This document shows positions 23,441 to 36,328 of a DNA stretch of 64,000 nt, piece by piece. A program made the position numbers and the translations under genes. Origin of the DNA: Papio anubis (Eukaryota; Chordata; Mammalia; Primates; Cercopithecidae); assembly GCF_008728515.1 (NCBI RefSeq), contig NC_044977.1:167385139-167449138 (forward strand), in the 5' to 3' direction. Below the pieces are notes generated by a model. The model was not told the DNA's origin and did no database searches. It saw nothing but the letters and a program-made list of their open reading frames with translations. Positions within the stretch are counted from its first letter, which is position 1. Each line of letters opens with the position of its first letter.

Positions 23441-25006
23441 AAAAGCCTAGATTGTCATGAAGGAAAGTTAAGGATGATTCTGGGGAGCGCTCAGAAGAAG
23501 AGGCAAGCTGTAGGGGAAGCCTTAATCTTCTAAGAGATTACTTAAGTGATCATGATAAGAATGTTGGTAGAAGTGTGAAAGGTAAAAGCAATTCTGATGA
23601 GGTCTTAGATGGAAATGAGGAAAAAATATATTGGAAACTGGAGGAAAAGCCATTCTTGTAATAAAGTGGCAAAAAACGTGACTGAATTGTGTCTGTACCC
23701 TAGTGCTTTGTGGAGGGCAAAACTTACAAGTAATATACTAGGATAGCTGGCGGAAGAAATCTCTAAGCAAAATTTTCAGAGTGTAGCATGCTTCTCTTGA
23801 CTGCTTATAATAAAATCCAAGAAGAGGAGAATCAATTAAAGATGGAGTTTAAAAGAGAAGCAGAACTTAAAAATTTGGAAAAAATTTTCAGTGCTGCCAT
23901 GTAAAAAATAAAAAGTATGTTTGGGAGAAGGCGTAGCCCAAGGGTGTAGCCAAGTGAATATTTGATAAGGAGGTTAGTATGGATATAAGGAAGCCAGATA
24001 CTATTAATCAAAACAAGGAAAGAATGACCTCAAAGGCATTTTGGATATCTTCAAGGCTGCCACTTCCAAAACAAGCTCAGGGTACCAGGGTCTTGAGGGT
24101 GAAAGGGTTTCAAAGGAGGTGCCCAGGGCCCTCCTGGAACACGGGGGCTTGCTGCCCAGCACCACCTCAGTTCTCTGCCCCTGTATCCCTGTGCAGTTCT
24201 CCTTGGCTGCCCCAGCTGTGGTTTCAGGGAGTCCCAATTTGGCTCAGGTAGGCACAAATGGTAAGGTTTAGTGGTGTCTCTTCAGTGCCAACTCTAGGCA
24301 CACGGAGTGCAAGAGCTGTGGAGTCACTACAGAGAGCCCCCACAAGGGTTATGCCTAGTGGAGTCATGGGAGTGGCGCCACCACAGACAGTCCCCACTAG
24401 GCCAACAGTCAGAAAGCTGTGGGCTTGGGGCCACTACAGAGAGCCCTCACTATCTATGGAAATGAAGCCACCTCTAAGATGCCAGATTGTAAAGCCAACA
24501 ATGTGTGATTCCAGCCTGGGAGAAGAGCAGGAATCTGATCTCAATACCTCAGAGCTGTGGTGTGGGTTGCACCCAGTGAAGCTGTGAGGGTGGGGTCACC
24601 CTAAGCCTTGACCCCCCGTCTCAGCATGTCTAGAAGGCAAAATATGGAGTCAAAAAGGATTATTCCCAAACTTCACGTTTTAATATTGTCCTGTTGGTTT
24701 TGAATTTGCTTGGGACTGCTTTCTTCTTGCCTATTTTTCCCTTTTGAAATGGAAATGTATATTATGTGCCAGTCCCATCTTTGTATTTTGAAAGCATGTA
24801 ACTTGTTTATTTTCAGAGGCTCATAGTTGGAGGGGAATTTGCCTCAGGGTCAAATATGTCTTTGGGTCTTACCCATATTTCATTTAGATGACACCCTGAA
24901 TTGTAGACTTCTGAATTGAGGTTGGAACAAGTTAACACATTCAATATGAAATGAATGTATTTTGCACATGAGAAGAACATGAATTTTGGAAGGCCAGGAG
25001 TAGAAA
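23441..25006 (+). mobile_element. MaLR internal region (MLT/MST-int), decayed
   Basis: The non-LTR interior of an ERVL-MaLR element. It has an A/G-rich first half ('gaggtcttagatggaaatga' at 23600), a GC-rich middle with 'agagctgtggagtcactac' (24311), and the end 'gaattttggaaggccagga' (24981) directly before the LTR. There is no 5' LTR. The longest frame is 109 codons and no enzyme domain is visible. MaLR interiors carry only a gag-like remnant. Confidence 0.75.
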
Positions 25007-25411
25007 TGCTATGGTTTGAATGTATAGGACCCTCCAAAATTTACATGTTTGAACTTAAACAAGTAGGTGATAGTGCTAAGAGGAGGGGATTTGTGGAGGT
25101 AATTAGGCCATGAGGACTCTGCCCTTACAAATGGAATGATATTACTGATTTATAAAAAAGATTGAAGAGAGAAAGCTAACCCATCTCTTCCACCATGTGA
25201 AGACAGCTTTCATCCCTTCCACCTTTTCCACCATGTGAGGATGCCACTAGAAAACATCATCTGTGGAACAGACCCTTACCACACACTGAATATACCAGTG
25301 TCTTGATCTTGGACTTTTTAGACTCCAAAACCGTAAGGAAATAAATTTATATCATTTATGAATTACTCAATCTAAGGTATTTTGTTATAATAGCAGGAGT
25401 GGACTAAGACA
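25007..25411 (+). mobile_element. MLT1-type LTR, 3' LTR of the MaLR element
   Basis: A 405-bp LTR starting 'tgctatggtttgaatgt' and ending 'ggactaagaca'. It includes the LTR phrases 'tccaccatgtga', 'tgatcttggactttttagac' (25304) and an AATAAA-like signal in 'ggaaataaatttata' (25337). Sense orientation, in register with the upstream interior. No clear flanking duplication, as expected with the 5' LTR gone. Confidence 0.85.
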
Positions 25412-25419
25412 GTCTATCT

Positions 25420-26335
25420 AAAATGTATCAATTTTGTTAATCTTTTTTAAAGAACAAGGTTTGGGGGGTTTATTTTTCTCTATTGTTTTTCTATTCTAAA
25501 TTTTATTAATTTCAATTAATTTTTAAATCTTATTTCTCTGAGGACCTGGTAATTTTTTTTCCTGTTTAATGACTTGTTTAAACTGTTTTTTGAAGTCTAT
25601 TTTTTCCATAGTTCTTCTTTGATGGTGCACCTTTAAGCATGCAAACAATCACCCTGGATGGCAATGTTTTTAGCAAGTCTCTCTTCAACTGTTGCTCTTC
25701 CTGATCTTTGTCATCTGCCTGGTTTGGTATCACACTCAGCTATGTGGCCCCACTAATAGGCAACGATTTGCTCTATTGTTTTTGATAATGCCTGGGGACA
25801 TAAATTATTTCACAGTCTGATCCAATTAAATGCAGGCCTTGTTGCAGAGGTAGTTTTACAGGCCAGTCTTTGGGGTTTGTTCTGACCCCTGTAGGGCTCT
25901 TTGTTTCTATTTTTTTTCCTGGTAAATTTCCTAGCATATAGTTTAATTTGTTGCTCTTATAGAGCTATCAGCCTTTTTAAAAGATTGTTTACTACCAAAA
26001 TCTTTATATTTTTGCAAGTGCCCTTAGGCTTGAATTTCTCCACAGTTTCAAATGTAGTCAAATTTTTTTGAGAAAGTTTTTGAGCTCTCTCTTCGCAGAA
26101 GTGTTTCTCCCACTGCCCAAAATCTCTGAACCACGGCCTCAGAGATTAGGGTGAAAGTCACACCTTTGTTTACAAGCATGGCAGAGAATATGGGTGGTAG
26201 CCTCTTGTCTTCTCACATTACTTTCTCTAGTACTGAACCTCTGCTCTACCAGTGAGCTAGTGTGAGAGTGATAAGGAACTCAGTATTTCTGGCCTGCCTG
26301 ATGAAAATAAGGACTCCATTCTATGAATGGTGTTG
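25420..26335 (-). mobile_element. LINE-1 antisense remnant with internal deletion
   Basis: 25430-25555 reads as antisense ORF2 ('ctctattgtttttctattct' at 25478). 25600-26335 has the GC content and wording I associate with an antisense LINE-1 5' UTR ('tatcacactcagctatgtgg' near 25728, 'gcatggcagagaatatggg' at 26178). On the minus strand this gives 5' UTR, then ORF2, with ORF1 missing. The right-hand part is less certain than the left. Confidence 0.45.
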
Positions 26336-27044
26336 GGGTGGAAGAAGTTTTAACTTTACAAGAATTGCCAAACTTAGTAAAAATCTTGCCAGATCAGTGT
26401 TGTTGTAATAATTATTTGTTTCCTAATAAAATCTAGTTAATTGTTATCTATCTGGTTATTTCCATTTCTTACAGTATGAGAATTACTAATCAGGCATGTT
26501 TTACTTACTGATATTGCTATGATATTTAATTTAGCAATTTTTCCAAGGCCATAAACTAATTTAGACATTCTTTGTCCTTTTCAAAACTATAACTGATATT
26601 CCTGAGTCTAGTAATTTAAGTTGGCAGAGGCACATAGACTTGTATGTAGGGTGAAAGAAAGGAGATTAAGAAATTAGTCTTCTTAATATGCTATAATTGT
26701 TCAAATGATTCTATAATGTGTGTTTCAATGTGTGGGTTATTGTCTGCATGTTTCAAAAGAAGAGAATATCTTAAATATTACTCAGTTCAATATGTTTTTG
26801 TGGAATTCTGAGATAAATATAAAAATTAAGCTGAAGCAGAGAAATTCCTCTTCAAGAGACTGATAAACAGTGCCTGTTTTGACTAATATCAGAATGTTAT
26901 CTTCATTTTTCTGGTCTCTCATACAAGAAACTGGAAAACAATAAGGACACATTTCTTCCTGCTTTCACTCTCATTGTTTACATAACAAATCCATGTCAAA
27001 ATCCTCTAGTCATTACAACACACAGTAAAAATCTTTGGACTTTC
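26336..27044. other. Unique AT-rich sequence
   Basis: No repeat or gene recognised. Confidence 0.4.
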
Positions 27045-27560
27045 ATTAATTTATGTATTTTATGTAAATCATTCTGGTGCAAGCCACCATTATCTCCCAC
27101 CTGAATTTGTGCAATAACCTTCTAACTGCTCCTCACCTCTCATCGTTTTTAATTTTACCCTTCTCAAAATTCTTCTCTATATAGTGCTAGACTTTTTAGT
27201 CACAAATCTGATAAAAATGGCCACCTGATGAAACCCTTCAATGGCATTTTATTTGAGGTAAAATTTATCATCTTCATTCTGCTCTACAAGAGTCTGTATA
27301 ATCTGACCTGTATGTATTTCTTCAGTGTCCTCTTGTACCCTCCTCTAACCAGATGCTTACCACCTCAGGGCTCTTTTTCATGCTGGGCTGGTTGCCAAGG
27401 TGGCATTGTTTTTTCCACTCTTTGCCTCACTTTTCTTTTCATTTAACTTAAATTAAATGTCCTTTCCTTAAAGACACTTCACTGACCCTCCCAATCTAAA
27501 CTTGACACTACTCTGACAATCTCAAATTTATTAACTTCATATTATTTGCCACTATTTAAA
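27045..27560 (+). mobile_element. L2 LINE fossil
   Basis: The wording follows the L2 3' half in order: 'tgtgcaataaccttctaact' (27109), 'cttcaatggcattttatt' (27237), 'acctcagggctctttttc' (27362), 'cttcactgaccctcccaat' (27477). The orientation is my best reading. The 72-codon frame at 27228-27446 is part of this fossil. Confidence 0.6.
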
Positions 27561-29305
27561 ATATTAATAGCATGTTTGTGTGATTAAAACATCATAATAT
27601 TCAATAGCACGCCCAGGAATTTCAAGCTTGCTTAACCCCACTCTGCAAACTCAATCCCCCAAAAACACACCCCACCAATCAAGGTTCAGGTTTTGAAGGA
27701 TCCACATTTGGGTTTACAGAATTCCCAAAGTATAAGGAAAAGGTATCCACAAGTGATATATAGGAAGTAGCACAAGGAAGTCTTGTGATCCAACTGCCGA
27801 TTTTCTTCTGCAAGATAATTAACCTTAAAGGCCCAGATAGAGATGAAGTTAAGTTTCCCGCCATCTTATAGATGAAACTGAAGGATTACCTCATCATATA
27901 ACTCCGTTCAGGTGATAGGAGATAATCACTTGTAAGAGAGCTGCTGAGTACATTGATCCAGCAAAGTGCCGGAGACACTCCTGGGTCCAATCTCTGGCAC
28001 TTCCTTAGTGCTTGTCTCATCTCTGGCAACCAGAGTTGTAGCTACTTACTCTTCCTTACTTACCTTACAGTGAATTATTGATCACACTTAATTTTGAACT
28101 ATTCTCTGTCTAAATTAATTTGTATGTGTATACAAAACTTTATTTCATATAAATAAATTTACCCAAAATTCATATTGCAAGTAACTTGCATAACTCTCTC
28201 ATAAGACAAAACATTTCTTCAAGTCAAACTATTATTTCAATTAAATGTATCATACATATTCTTGTCTCTGAGCCCATTAACCCTATTATAATCTGTTTTT
28301 CTGTTTTCTGTGTATATGAGTGCAAACATCTTCCCAGGGCTTAGCTCAAATTCTTACGCTTTGAATGACTTCTTTCTATTCTTTCTATGTATATTATTTC
28401 CTACTACCCAACCTGTTATGAAATTTTATATTGCATTTTATATTACTTACTCGGTATCTGTGCCTTCTTGTTTTACTAATCTTTTTTACATATGTGTCTT
28501 TTCTATCCAAGGGAAAGTTCTACATTTTTACTACTGAGAAGTAGGAAAGTGGTTTTGTATTCCTATAAGATTTTATATATATGTGTATACATATATATGT
28601 ATGAAAGGAATAATACATTAATGACAATTCTAGATATTTGTAAGCTATGTATATTCTTCAGAATTAGCTTGCTAACATCTTTATTCTCTGAGTTTTTAAG
28701 AGTTTTATCTACAGGTATTCGTACCACTTAGATCTCCCAGTCATTTCTTTTGCTTGCATATATGGTCTGTTTCCCAGAGCTAACATATTGCCCTGTATAT
28801 AGTGGCAGCTGCATAAATATGTATGTTGATAATGACACTATTGCAACTCATATTCGATGTCTGCTTTTTTCTTATTCAAATAACTGAGCATATTTTTAAA
28901 TGTATGTATTCAAATACTATATAACCACAATGATTATATAGATTGTAATGCACCTAAACAGAACATTATGCAAGAAGCATAAAATACTATCCATTCTCAA
29001 TAATGAAATTAGCTTAGTTTCAGAATTTAGGGAGAATATAGCTAGCATGATCCTTCTCAAGGCTGTATGTTGCGTCTTTTTTAACAGAATGCCTCTGAGT
29101 AGCTATTAAAAAATTAGTCCAAGAGAGCCAGAGATCATGTCCTCATACACAGAGTTGTACATGCTGAGGTGTAACAGCCACAATGAAGGGAGTCTGGATG
29201 AGTATCTGCTCTGGTAACTGGAAAACAACTAAAGCAAGATATTTTTAGGATACGTGGATCAGGTAGACCTAGCATTGAAGCATATTGACAAATAACAACT
29301 GACTG
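27561..29305. other. No recognised gene or repeat
   Basis: AT-rich. It contains an imperfect TA/TG stretch at 28573-28603 and otherwise featureless sequence. Confidence 0.4.
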
Positions 29306-29425
29306 ATGCTCCTTTCATTCATTCATTTTACCAAGATTTACTGAACATCTACTATGTGTCCCCTGAAAATACAAAGGTGATTAAGACAAAGCCACTTCCC
29401 ACAAGGTGTATCTGGTCCCAGGTTG
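29306..29425 (+). mobile_element. L2/MIR-type fossil
   Basis: 'gaacatctactatgtgtcc' (29343) followed by 'aaaatacaaaggtgattaag' (29366) matches the 'last third' wording of L2. Short and diverged. Confidence 0.45.
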
Positions 29426-31235
29426 AGCTAGAATGCTATTCTTCCTTGGGAGTAAAGTTTTTTTGTTTTTCAATCTAGTTTTTATAAAGGCAGAAGATAA
29501 GTTCTTGTTGGTAGTTTCAATGATGTATCTTGGACCAAAAATCAGAATCTATTTTAGGAAAATAGAAGCAAATATTAGAAAAATCATAGCATAAACTATG
29601 TCCTCTCACTTCCTCAGTGGCAACCCAGCATTATTTTAGTGTTTTCTATCTCTTTTGATCTTACTGTTCACTTTCTTTATTATAAAGATAAGCCCTGTAA
29701 ATCTTTACATCTATCAATATCCATGTCGTTCTTTTATCAAAAAACATCTGAAACACATTCACACCCAATAATAAATGGCTTAAAGTCCTTTAAACCATAT
29801 TGTCTCCCCATAGGTATTTTCATTTTAACCAGAAAAAAAAAAAAAAAGTAATGGCGGTATGTTTGAGGACCATTGGGTAGTACGTTGCAGGCCAACCACA
29901 CTTTAAAGATGGCTACATATACTAATTACATCTAAATCCCCCTGTTGAATAGAAAGTCCTAACACAAGCAAAGAGTGATGAGATTGGATTGAAAATCAGA
30001 TTTAATGAAGAAGATAATCATTCACTGTTGTTAGCTCTCAATAAGCAAAATTATTTTCTATAGGAGTTTTCATAAAGTTGACAAATCATGGTATTGAACC
30101 TCACCTGGCACAGCTCTGAATCCCAGGTGAAATGAGCAATATGAGTTAGTGCCTCCTTTGTCAAGTTCTGTTAGCACTCTGATTTCGATGTTGACAACAT
30201 GGAATAAGTTTGTTTTTTTATCACTATCACTTTTGACTTTTGTACCAGTAATGGCAGCCAAAAGGCCCTTAGTCATTGCTGGTTTTCCTACATTTATTCA
30301 GAAGCATTTGAGGATTTAAGATCAGGTCAGAATATTTTCCTTCTGCTCAGGAAGATAAAACCATATTAGAATTCAAGACGGAGTTATAATCTTTCTCATA
30401 GCTGTTTAGAGCAAAAATATACAGAAAATTTAGTTGCAATATAGCTATTATAGTTGTAGCTTTAAACTAATGCTACAATCACTTGTGGGAGTGATGGTTC
30501 ATTGCTAAAAATTCAGCCTTACAATTGGCTGAGTAGATACTTAGATTGTGATTTATCTTCCATGTGATTTATATTTCTGCTTCTATACAAACTTCTTAAT
30601 CAACTTGATCTCAAAGTTGGAGGTTTCTTATATACAGGGATGTGAACAATTATTCTTCCTCTGTAAAAATTTAAAGAGAATTAGTTTCCATTTTCATTTT
30701 GCTTTCTTTCTTTTTTGTCCATTTACTTTTGCCTAACTTGGTAATGCAATGCTCTCATTTATTAGCAAAGTTTCTCTATACAGAGTGCTAAATTCCTCGC
30801 GATAATTGTTTACTCTGCCAAGGTTTTAAACTATGAGAAAAGTTTTCTAAAATAGGCTGGGGAAAAGAAATCAAATGCTATATTTGAACATCAGAAACAC
30901 ATTTTTCTTCATCAAAGAGAAAATGGTTAGGAAATATAAGCCTAAAAGTTAGCCCAAAACAGAGATTCATTTTAATTAAGGCTCAGAAAAAGATGACAAG
31001 AGTATTGATAAATGACTTTCTTTGCTTTGCTTTCCTTTCCATTTTCTTTCACGGTGTATGCTTGAGGTCAGAAGATTTTCTAGGCTTCAGTAGAGGCTCA
31101 TTATAGAGTAAAAAATCATGGCAGTTTCAGGAATTCCAAATGAAGAGTCACTAGTGTTAGGCATGGTATGATGCTAAGGCACATTCTCAGACTTATTTTA
31201 GTTTAAAATATTTTTTTATTTTAGTCTAATTATTT
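29426..31235. other. Unique sequence
   Basis: No gene found. A 17-base A-run lies near 29830. The 68-codon antisense frame at 30070-30276 has no recognisable motif. Confidence 0.4.
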
Positions 31236-31460
31236 TAGTCTAAAATATTCACTGAGCTCCTGCTAACTAAAAGACATTGATCTACACACTAGAGGGAATA
31301 CAGAGATTAGATAGACTTTAAAAATCCAATCTATTGAGCTATTGACATAGATGTACATTAACTATATAAGGGACCAATGGGAGGCAGGGAACTGGGCTAC
31401 AATTTCTTGTTGTATACAGGGGTAAATTAGGCTTCAGTGAGATCAGTGAATACTGTAGTG
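31236..31460 (+). mobile_element. L2-like fossil
   Basis: 'actgagctcctgctaacta' (31251) and 'gagggaatacagagattag' (31292) keep the order of the L2 3' region. Diverged. Confidence 0.4.
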
Positions 31461-31506
31461 CCCAGGGAGGGCTCTGCATCCACATGGACCTAAAATGTAC
31501 AAGGGA

Positions 31507-31690
31507 AAGGAAGCTACTATTGATTAAGCACTGAATCAGTATTAGGCACGCCAGTAGGAGTTTTATCTATACTTTCATCTTTAATTATTATAACAGTCTT
31601 GTGAAGTAGACATCACCCCCAATTAGAAAATTGAGGCTAAAATGATTACAAAGTGATCTCCATTAGAAGTCATTAATTAAAATCTGTATA
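31507..31690 (-). mobile_element. MIR SINE fossil (antisense)
   Basis: 'ttgattaagcactgaatcag' (31521), 'tataacagtcttgtgaagta' (31589) and 'aaaattgaggctaaaatg' (31626) follow the antisense MIR consensus order. Confidence 0.65.
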
Positions 31691-32780
31691 TTTCAACATG
31701 GTTTCTGTAAACTCAGTAGACCCTAAGTAAAAAAATATATAAATTACTGGTTGATTACTTCATGTATTTATTATGAAAATTCTGCCTCGCTGTATTTTAC
31801 TCTTAAGCAAGGTCTTTCTACCCTTCATCTATTTCAATATATAGGGAGGGTAATGTTCAGAATTTAGAGCATTCTTCCAGGAATGTAATCAGAATCTATC
31901 CCCCAGCATTCCTCAAAAACAGTAATTTTGAAAACAAATTCAAACCAATAGAGAAGCTGAAAAAATGGCCATACATTCAACATTTGTAGTATGTTCATTA
32001 TTCAACAATTGTCAAAATTTTGGTAAATTTCCTTTATCATGCTTCCATCCACCATTCTTCTCTCTTTCTCTCTCTCTGTCTCTCTCTCTCTCTCTGTCTT
32101 CCCAAGAATCCAGTCTAGCTAGTTGTCTTATAAGATATCTTACAATCAGAGTTTATAGGATTACTTCCTCATGATTAGACTCAGGAGAAAAGATTTTTAG
32201 TAAGAATACTGTGTTATATAATGTTATTTATATCTTTTTTAAAATCACATTGGAGGTACATAATACCAGGTTGCTCCCTGAATGGCAATGCTAAGTTTTG
32301 ACTCTGGGTTTGTGTGGTTTTTACCATATCTCTTCCTTATAAAAGAACCATTTCCTTTTTATAAATAATAAGAAGTCCATGGGGTATATGGCATAAAACT
32401 TAGAGATAAGCAAATATTATGTTTCCTAACAACCTTTCACCCAATAATTTTAGCATTTATTAGATGCCCTTTGCCCTGAAAAAATACTATATGTAGTTAT
32501 ATAATGATGATTTTAAAATTTGAACATTCCTGCCATGTATTTTAGTTGGCATGTAACAATATAGTATTCAGTTTATCATATATGTAAAAGCAAAGTATAT
32601 GAAAATCATACCACATAGGTTAAGAAGAAAAAAATTAAAGTATATTAGTTTGTTTGCTATGCTGTATGTGTAATGATATATTATCACTTGAAAGTAAACT
32701 GTAATAAATTAAGACATATATTATGAACCCTAAAGTGATTACTAAGTTAACAATCTAAAAGTTATAGATAGTTGGCTAAC
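31691..32780. other. Unique AT-rich sequence
   Basis: The only notable item is the (TC)n run at about 32058-32100. Confidence 0.4.
32058..32100. repeat. (TC)n microsatellite with TG interruptions
   Basis: A polypyrimidine tract of TC repeats broken twice by 'tgtc'. It accounts for the serine/leucine run in the overlapping 69-codon frame, which is not a gene. Confidence 0.9.
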
Positions 32781-34165
32781 AAAGAGTAGTTTAAATCATT
32801 TTAAAAATTTAATTAATCTAAAAGAAGGCAGAAAAAAGGAAACAAAAAAACACATAGTACAAATGTAAACCAAATAGATGATAGAGTTAAACCTAATCAT
32901 GTTAATAATCAAATTACATGAAAATGATCTAAACACCTTAATTAAATCAAAGAGATTTTCATAATGAATAAGATAGTAAGATCCAACTATATGCTGCCTA
33001 AAAAAAGGAACTTCAAATAAAGACACAAACAAATTAAACATAAAAGTATGACAAATGATATACGATACTAACACTAATAAAAAGAAAACTGAAGTAGCTA
33101 TATTTTATCATAGAGAGTAGATTTCACAGTATATAATATTAGCAGGGCTAAAGAAGATAACTTCGTAATTATAAAGGAATCAATTCTGCAATAGAACACA
33201 GCAATCCTAAACATTTATGCACATAGTAATAGATCTTCAGAATACATGAAGAAAAAAACTGATAGAACTGCAAGGATAAATAGACAATTATCACTGAAAA
33301 TTTCAATGTAACTCTCAATAAAAGATAGACAAATAGAAAATAATCAAGAATATAGTAGGTATGAAAAACTCTATTAACTTATTTGACTCAACTGACATTT
33401 TTAAAACACTCCATGCAACACTTCCTCAGCTAGACTATATATTGTGGGCAATAAAACACATCTCGGTAGATTACAAATGATGAATATGCTACAAAGTATA
33501 TTCTCTGATCACAATGGAATTACATTAGAAATTAATAACAAAACAGTACCAGAAAATTTTAAAAGGCTAATCATAATGACTATTGGCAAGAATGTGGAAC
33601 AACTGAAACCCTCACAAACTAATAGGACATACTCACTTTAGAAAAGTTCGGCAGTTTTTAAAAAATTTAAACATCCACCTCCCATGTGATTCATTAACTC
33701 CACTCCTAGAGAACTGAAAGCATGTAACCATAAAATCCTTGCATGTAAGTATTCATAGCAGCATTATTTGTTAGAGGCAAAAATTGTAAGTAATTTGTTA
33801 GAGTCAAAAACTATAATGGATGTCACTGTCTATTAATATTTGAATGGATAAGCAAATTGTTGTATATATGTATATATACAACATATATACACTATATACA
33901 TATGTACAATGGAATACTATTCAGTGATATAAGGGAATAAACTATTGACACATACAACAGCATGAGTAAATCTCAACATAATTATGTGGAGTGAAATAAG
34001 CCAGAAAAAGTGTATACTATGTGATTCCATTTGTATATAATTTTAGAAATAGCAAACTAATCTAGCGTGACAGCTGACACTTAGACTGTATACTTTAAAA
34101 ATGTGCAATTTATTTGATGCCAATTTTACCTTAATAAATCTGATTAAAACTAAGTAGAGTAAAAT
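32781..34165 (+). mobile_element. Old LINE-1 (L1M) with internal deletion
   Basis: Endonuclease-region wording runs from about 32790, with an intact translated SDH box (SDHNGI, near 33508). Near 33565 it jumps to ORF2 C-terminal sequence ('ggcaagaatgtggaac', 33585) and then a 3' UTR ('actttaaaaatgtgcaatt', 34094). Most of the RT domain is therefore missing. An AT-rich TATA/CATA stretch sits at 33860-33905. Confidence 0.7.
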
Positions 34166-34369
34166 TCATGGCTGAAAAATAAAAGATATATAGAAACAGC
34201 TATGTATAGACCTCAGAATAGTCTTCCCCTCACCTCTGTATCTTTCACCACATATCATACAACAGAATAAATTACTAATGCACAAGACAGAACAAAAAGA
34301 AATAGTCAAGTCCTAGAAAAAGCATAGATAAATGTCTTTTAACTGGTTACTGTTTTAATATAGGAAGGC

Positions 34370-34560
34370 CTTAATTTTGGTTATTTTAATTTTATATTTT
34401 ATCCTTTTCTGAATTATTTTATTATTTGTGTTAGCTCTGTCATAGATTGTCTTGGGTATGTCATATCATATCAGCTGCAAATAGAGAGATTTACTTCTTT
34501 TCCAATTCTTATGTCTCCATTAGATATGTTAATAACAGTTCTGTCAAAAAAAAGCATATG
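34370..34560 (-). mobile_element. LINE-1 ORF2 antisense fragment
   Basis: 'tcatatcagctgcaaataga' (34467) and the following 'ttccaattcttatg' are the reverse complement of the LINE-1 RT region just around its catalytic box. The flanks (34166-34369 and 34561-34814) show nothing recognisable. Confidence 0.6.
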
Positions 34561-34814
34561 CCTTGTGTTGAATACCAAAGATTCATAAACACCCCTCATG
34601 AGCAAAATTTAATCTGATTCTCTTTCTTATTAGATATCAATTTAAAAAAAATCCTAACTGAAACAATGTTTAAGGCTATTTAAACATTCATATACCTAGT
34701 ATTTAAAGGAAAAGAGACACTGAAAAGAAGTCATTTATCTTCAAAAACTGCAAGTTGCAAACACATTATGTGCATCAATGAAGTTCTCAGGATTTGAAAA
34801 AATGATATGGTAGA

Positions 34815-35010
34815 AAAATAGTTTTCATTCATTGCCTTATTTAATTCTCAGAATGGCCCAAGATGGTAGGTAATATTAGTATTATCATTTTATACACAAA
34901 GTCCCTGAGGCTAAGAGGTGTTTAATAAGTTGACAATAGTCACCAAGTATCTAATCATGGAGACACTATTTAAATTCAGGTCTGCCTCATTTCAAAGTTC
35001 ATGATCTGAC
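34815..35010 (-). mobile_element. MIR SINE fossil (antisense)
   Basis: 'gccttatttaattctcaga' (34834), 'attatcattttatacacaaa' (34881) and 'gtccctgaggctaagagg' (34901) follow the antisense MIR order, continuing to 'catgatctgaccattg' (35000). Confidence 0.7.
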
Positions 35011-35059
35011 CATTGTTTTTGGCTAATTTCAGACTATATACATTTTAGAAATTTATATT

Positions 35060-35586
35060 GAATTATCTATTATTGTGCAACAAATCAGCCCAAAACTTAG
35101 TGGCTTAAAACAACAATTAGAAAGGCTAATATTTGGGATTCAGTACAGAAGTCTTCTCTATTTCCCACAGCATCGTATGTGTGTTGGTTTGACTGGGGCT
35201 GGAGAATCAGTTTGGAAGATGGCTCACTCATATGGTTGGCAAGTTGCTTAGCTCTTAGCTGAGTGCTTAGCTGGGATTGTTGGGCAAAATACCTACACAT
35301 GGCCTGTTCAAGTGGACTCTCTGCACGAAATAGTTGTAGCTTCCTCGCATGTATAGCAGCTGCATTCCAAAAACAATCATCATAAAAGTATCATGAGGAA
35401 CCTAGATTGTCTTTCATAACCCAGTACCAAAAGTCACACAGCATAATCACAGCTTACCCAAATTCAAAGGGAAGTTACATGAACCCCTCACCTCTTACTT
35501 GAGGTATGTCAACACTACATTATAGGAAGAATATATGGGATAAGATATAATGTGGGAGCTATCTTTAAAATATATGATCTACCACA
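35060..35586 (-). mobile_element. MLT1-like MaLR LTR (antisense)
   Basis: 'cccaaaacttagtggctta' (35089) near the left end, 'ctggggctggagaatcagt' (35194), 'gtcacacagcataatcaca' (35434) and the terminal 'ctaccaca' (35579-35586). The order matches old antisense MaLR LTRs. The subfamily is not secure. Confidence 0.6.
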
Positions 35587-35642
35587 GAAACATCTACAAT
35601 ATTTATTCTCAAAGCATATTCAATTAAAATTATCTGACATAT

Positions 35643-35959
35643 ATCTTAGTCTATTTGTGCCACTGTAACAGAATACCTGAGACTACATTAAAAAAAAAAA
35701 AACAGAAAATTTTTTTCTTACAGTTCTGGAGGCTGGAAAGCCTAAGATCGATATGCCAACATCTTGTGAGGCTTTCTTGCTGCATCCTCATATTGTGGAA
35801 GATGGAGGGGCAAGAGAAGGCAATGGGGGGTCAAACTAACCTTTTTATAAGCATTAATTCCACCCACAAGGGTGAAGCCTTTATAGCTCTATTACTTCCC
35901 AAAGGTCCCAACTCCTAACATTGCCACAGTGGCAACAAAATTTCAACATAACCATAGCA
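35643..35959 (-). mobile_element. MaLR LTR (MST/MLT-like, antisense)
   Basis: 'gaatacctgagactacatt' (35672), 'cttacagttctggaggctgg' (35717), 'ctttcttgctgcatcctca' (35772) and the terminal 'accatagca' (35951-35959). It follows the previous LTR by only 56 bp but differs in sequence, so the two are separate insertions. An A-run at about 35690-35702 and an internal deletion near 35940 are visible. Confidence 0.7.
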
Positions 35960-36043
35960 ACATACATACCAAAATAATGATTCTTAGGTACCTGTTGAGA
36001 ATTAAATAATTTAAAGCTTTGAGATCAAGGCCTTGGAATGCAC

Positions 36044-36328
36044 TTTTTTGTTTTGTTTTTGAGACGGAGTCTTGCCCTGTCACCCAGTGGCACAATCTTG
36101 GCTCGCTGCAACCCCCACCTCCCGGGTTCAAGCAATTCTCTTGTCTCAGCCTCCTGAGTAACTGGGACTACAGGTGCATGCCTCCACGCCTGGCTAATTT
36201 TTGTATTTTTAGTAGAGACAGGGTTTCACCATATTGGTCATGCTGTCTCGAACTCCCGACCTCAGGTGATCCACCTGCCTCAGCCTCCCAAAGCGCTGGG
36301 ATTACAGGCATGAGCCACCGCACCCAGC
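36044..36328 (-). mobile_element. Alu SINE (antisense, AluS-like)
   Basis: A complete antisense Alu with a flanking imperfect duplication, tggaatgcac (36034-36043) and tggattgcac (36329-36338). About 13 bases of the 5' monomer ('gctggagtgcag...') are missing at about 36088. The 119-codon frame over this element is an Alu artefact. Confidence 0.95.

Noticed and set aside
24004..24587. GC-richer frames at 24.0-24.6 kb as a possible gene
   Set aside because: The stretch aligns in order with the MaLR interior and leads directly into its LTR. The frames are short and overlap on both strands.
35960..35970. Target duplication of the MaLR LTR at 35643
   Set aside because: 'acata' follows the LTR, but the left side reads 'atata'. 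The match is too weak in AT-rich sequence.
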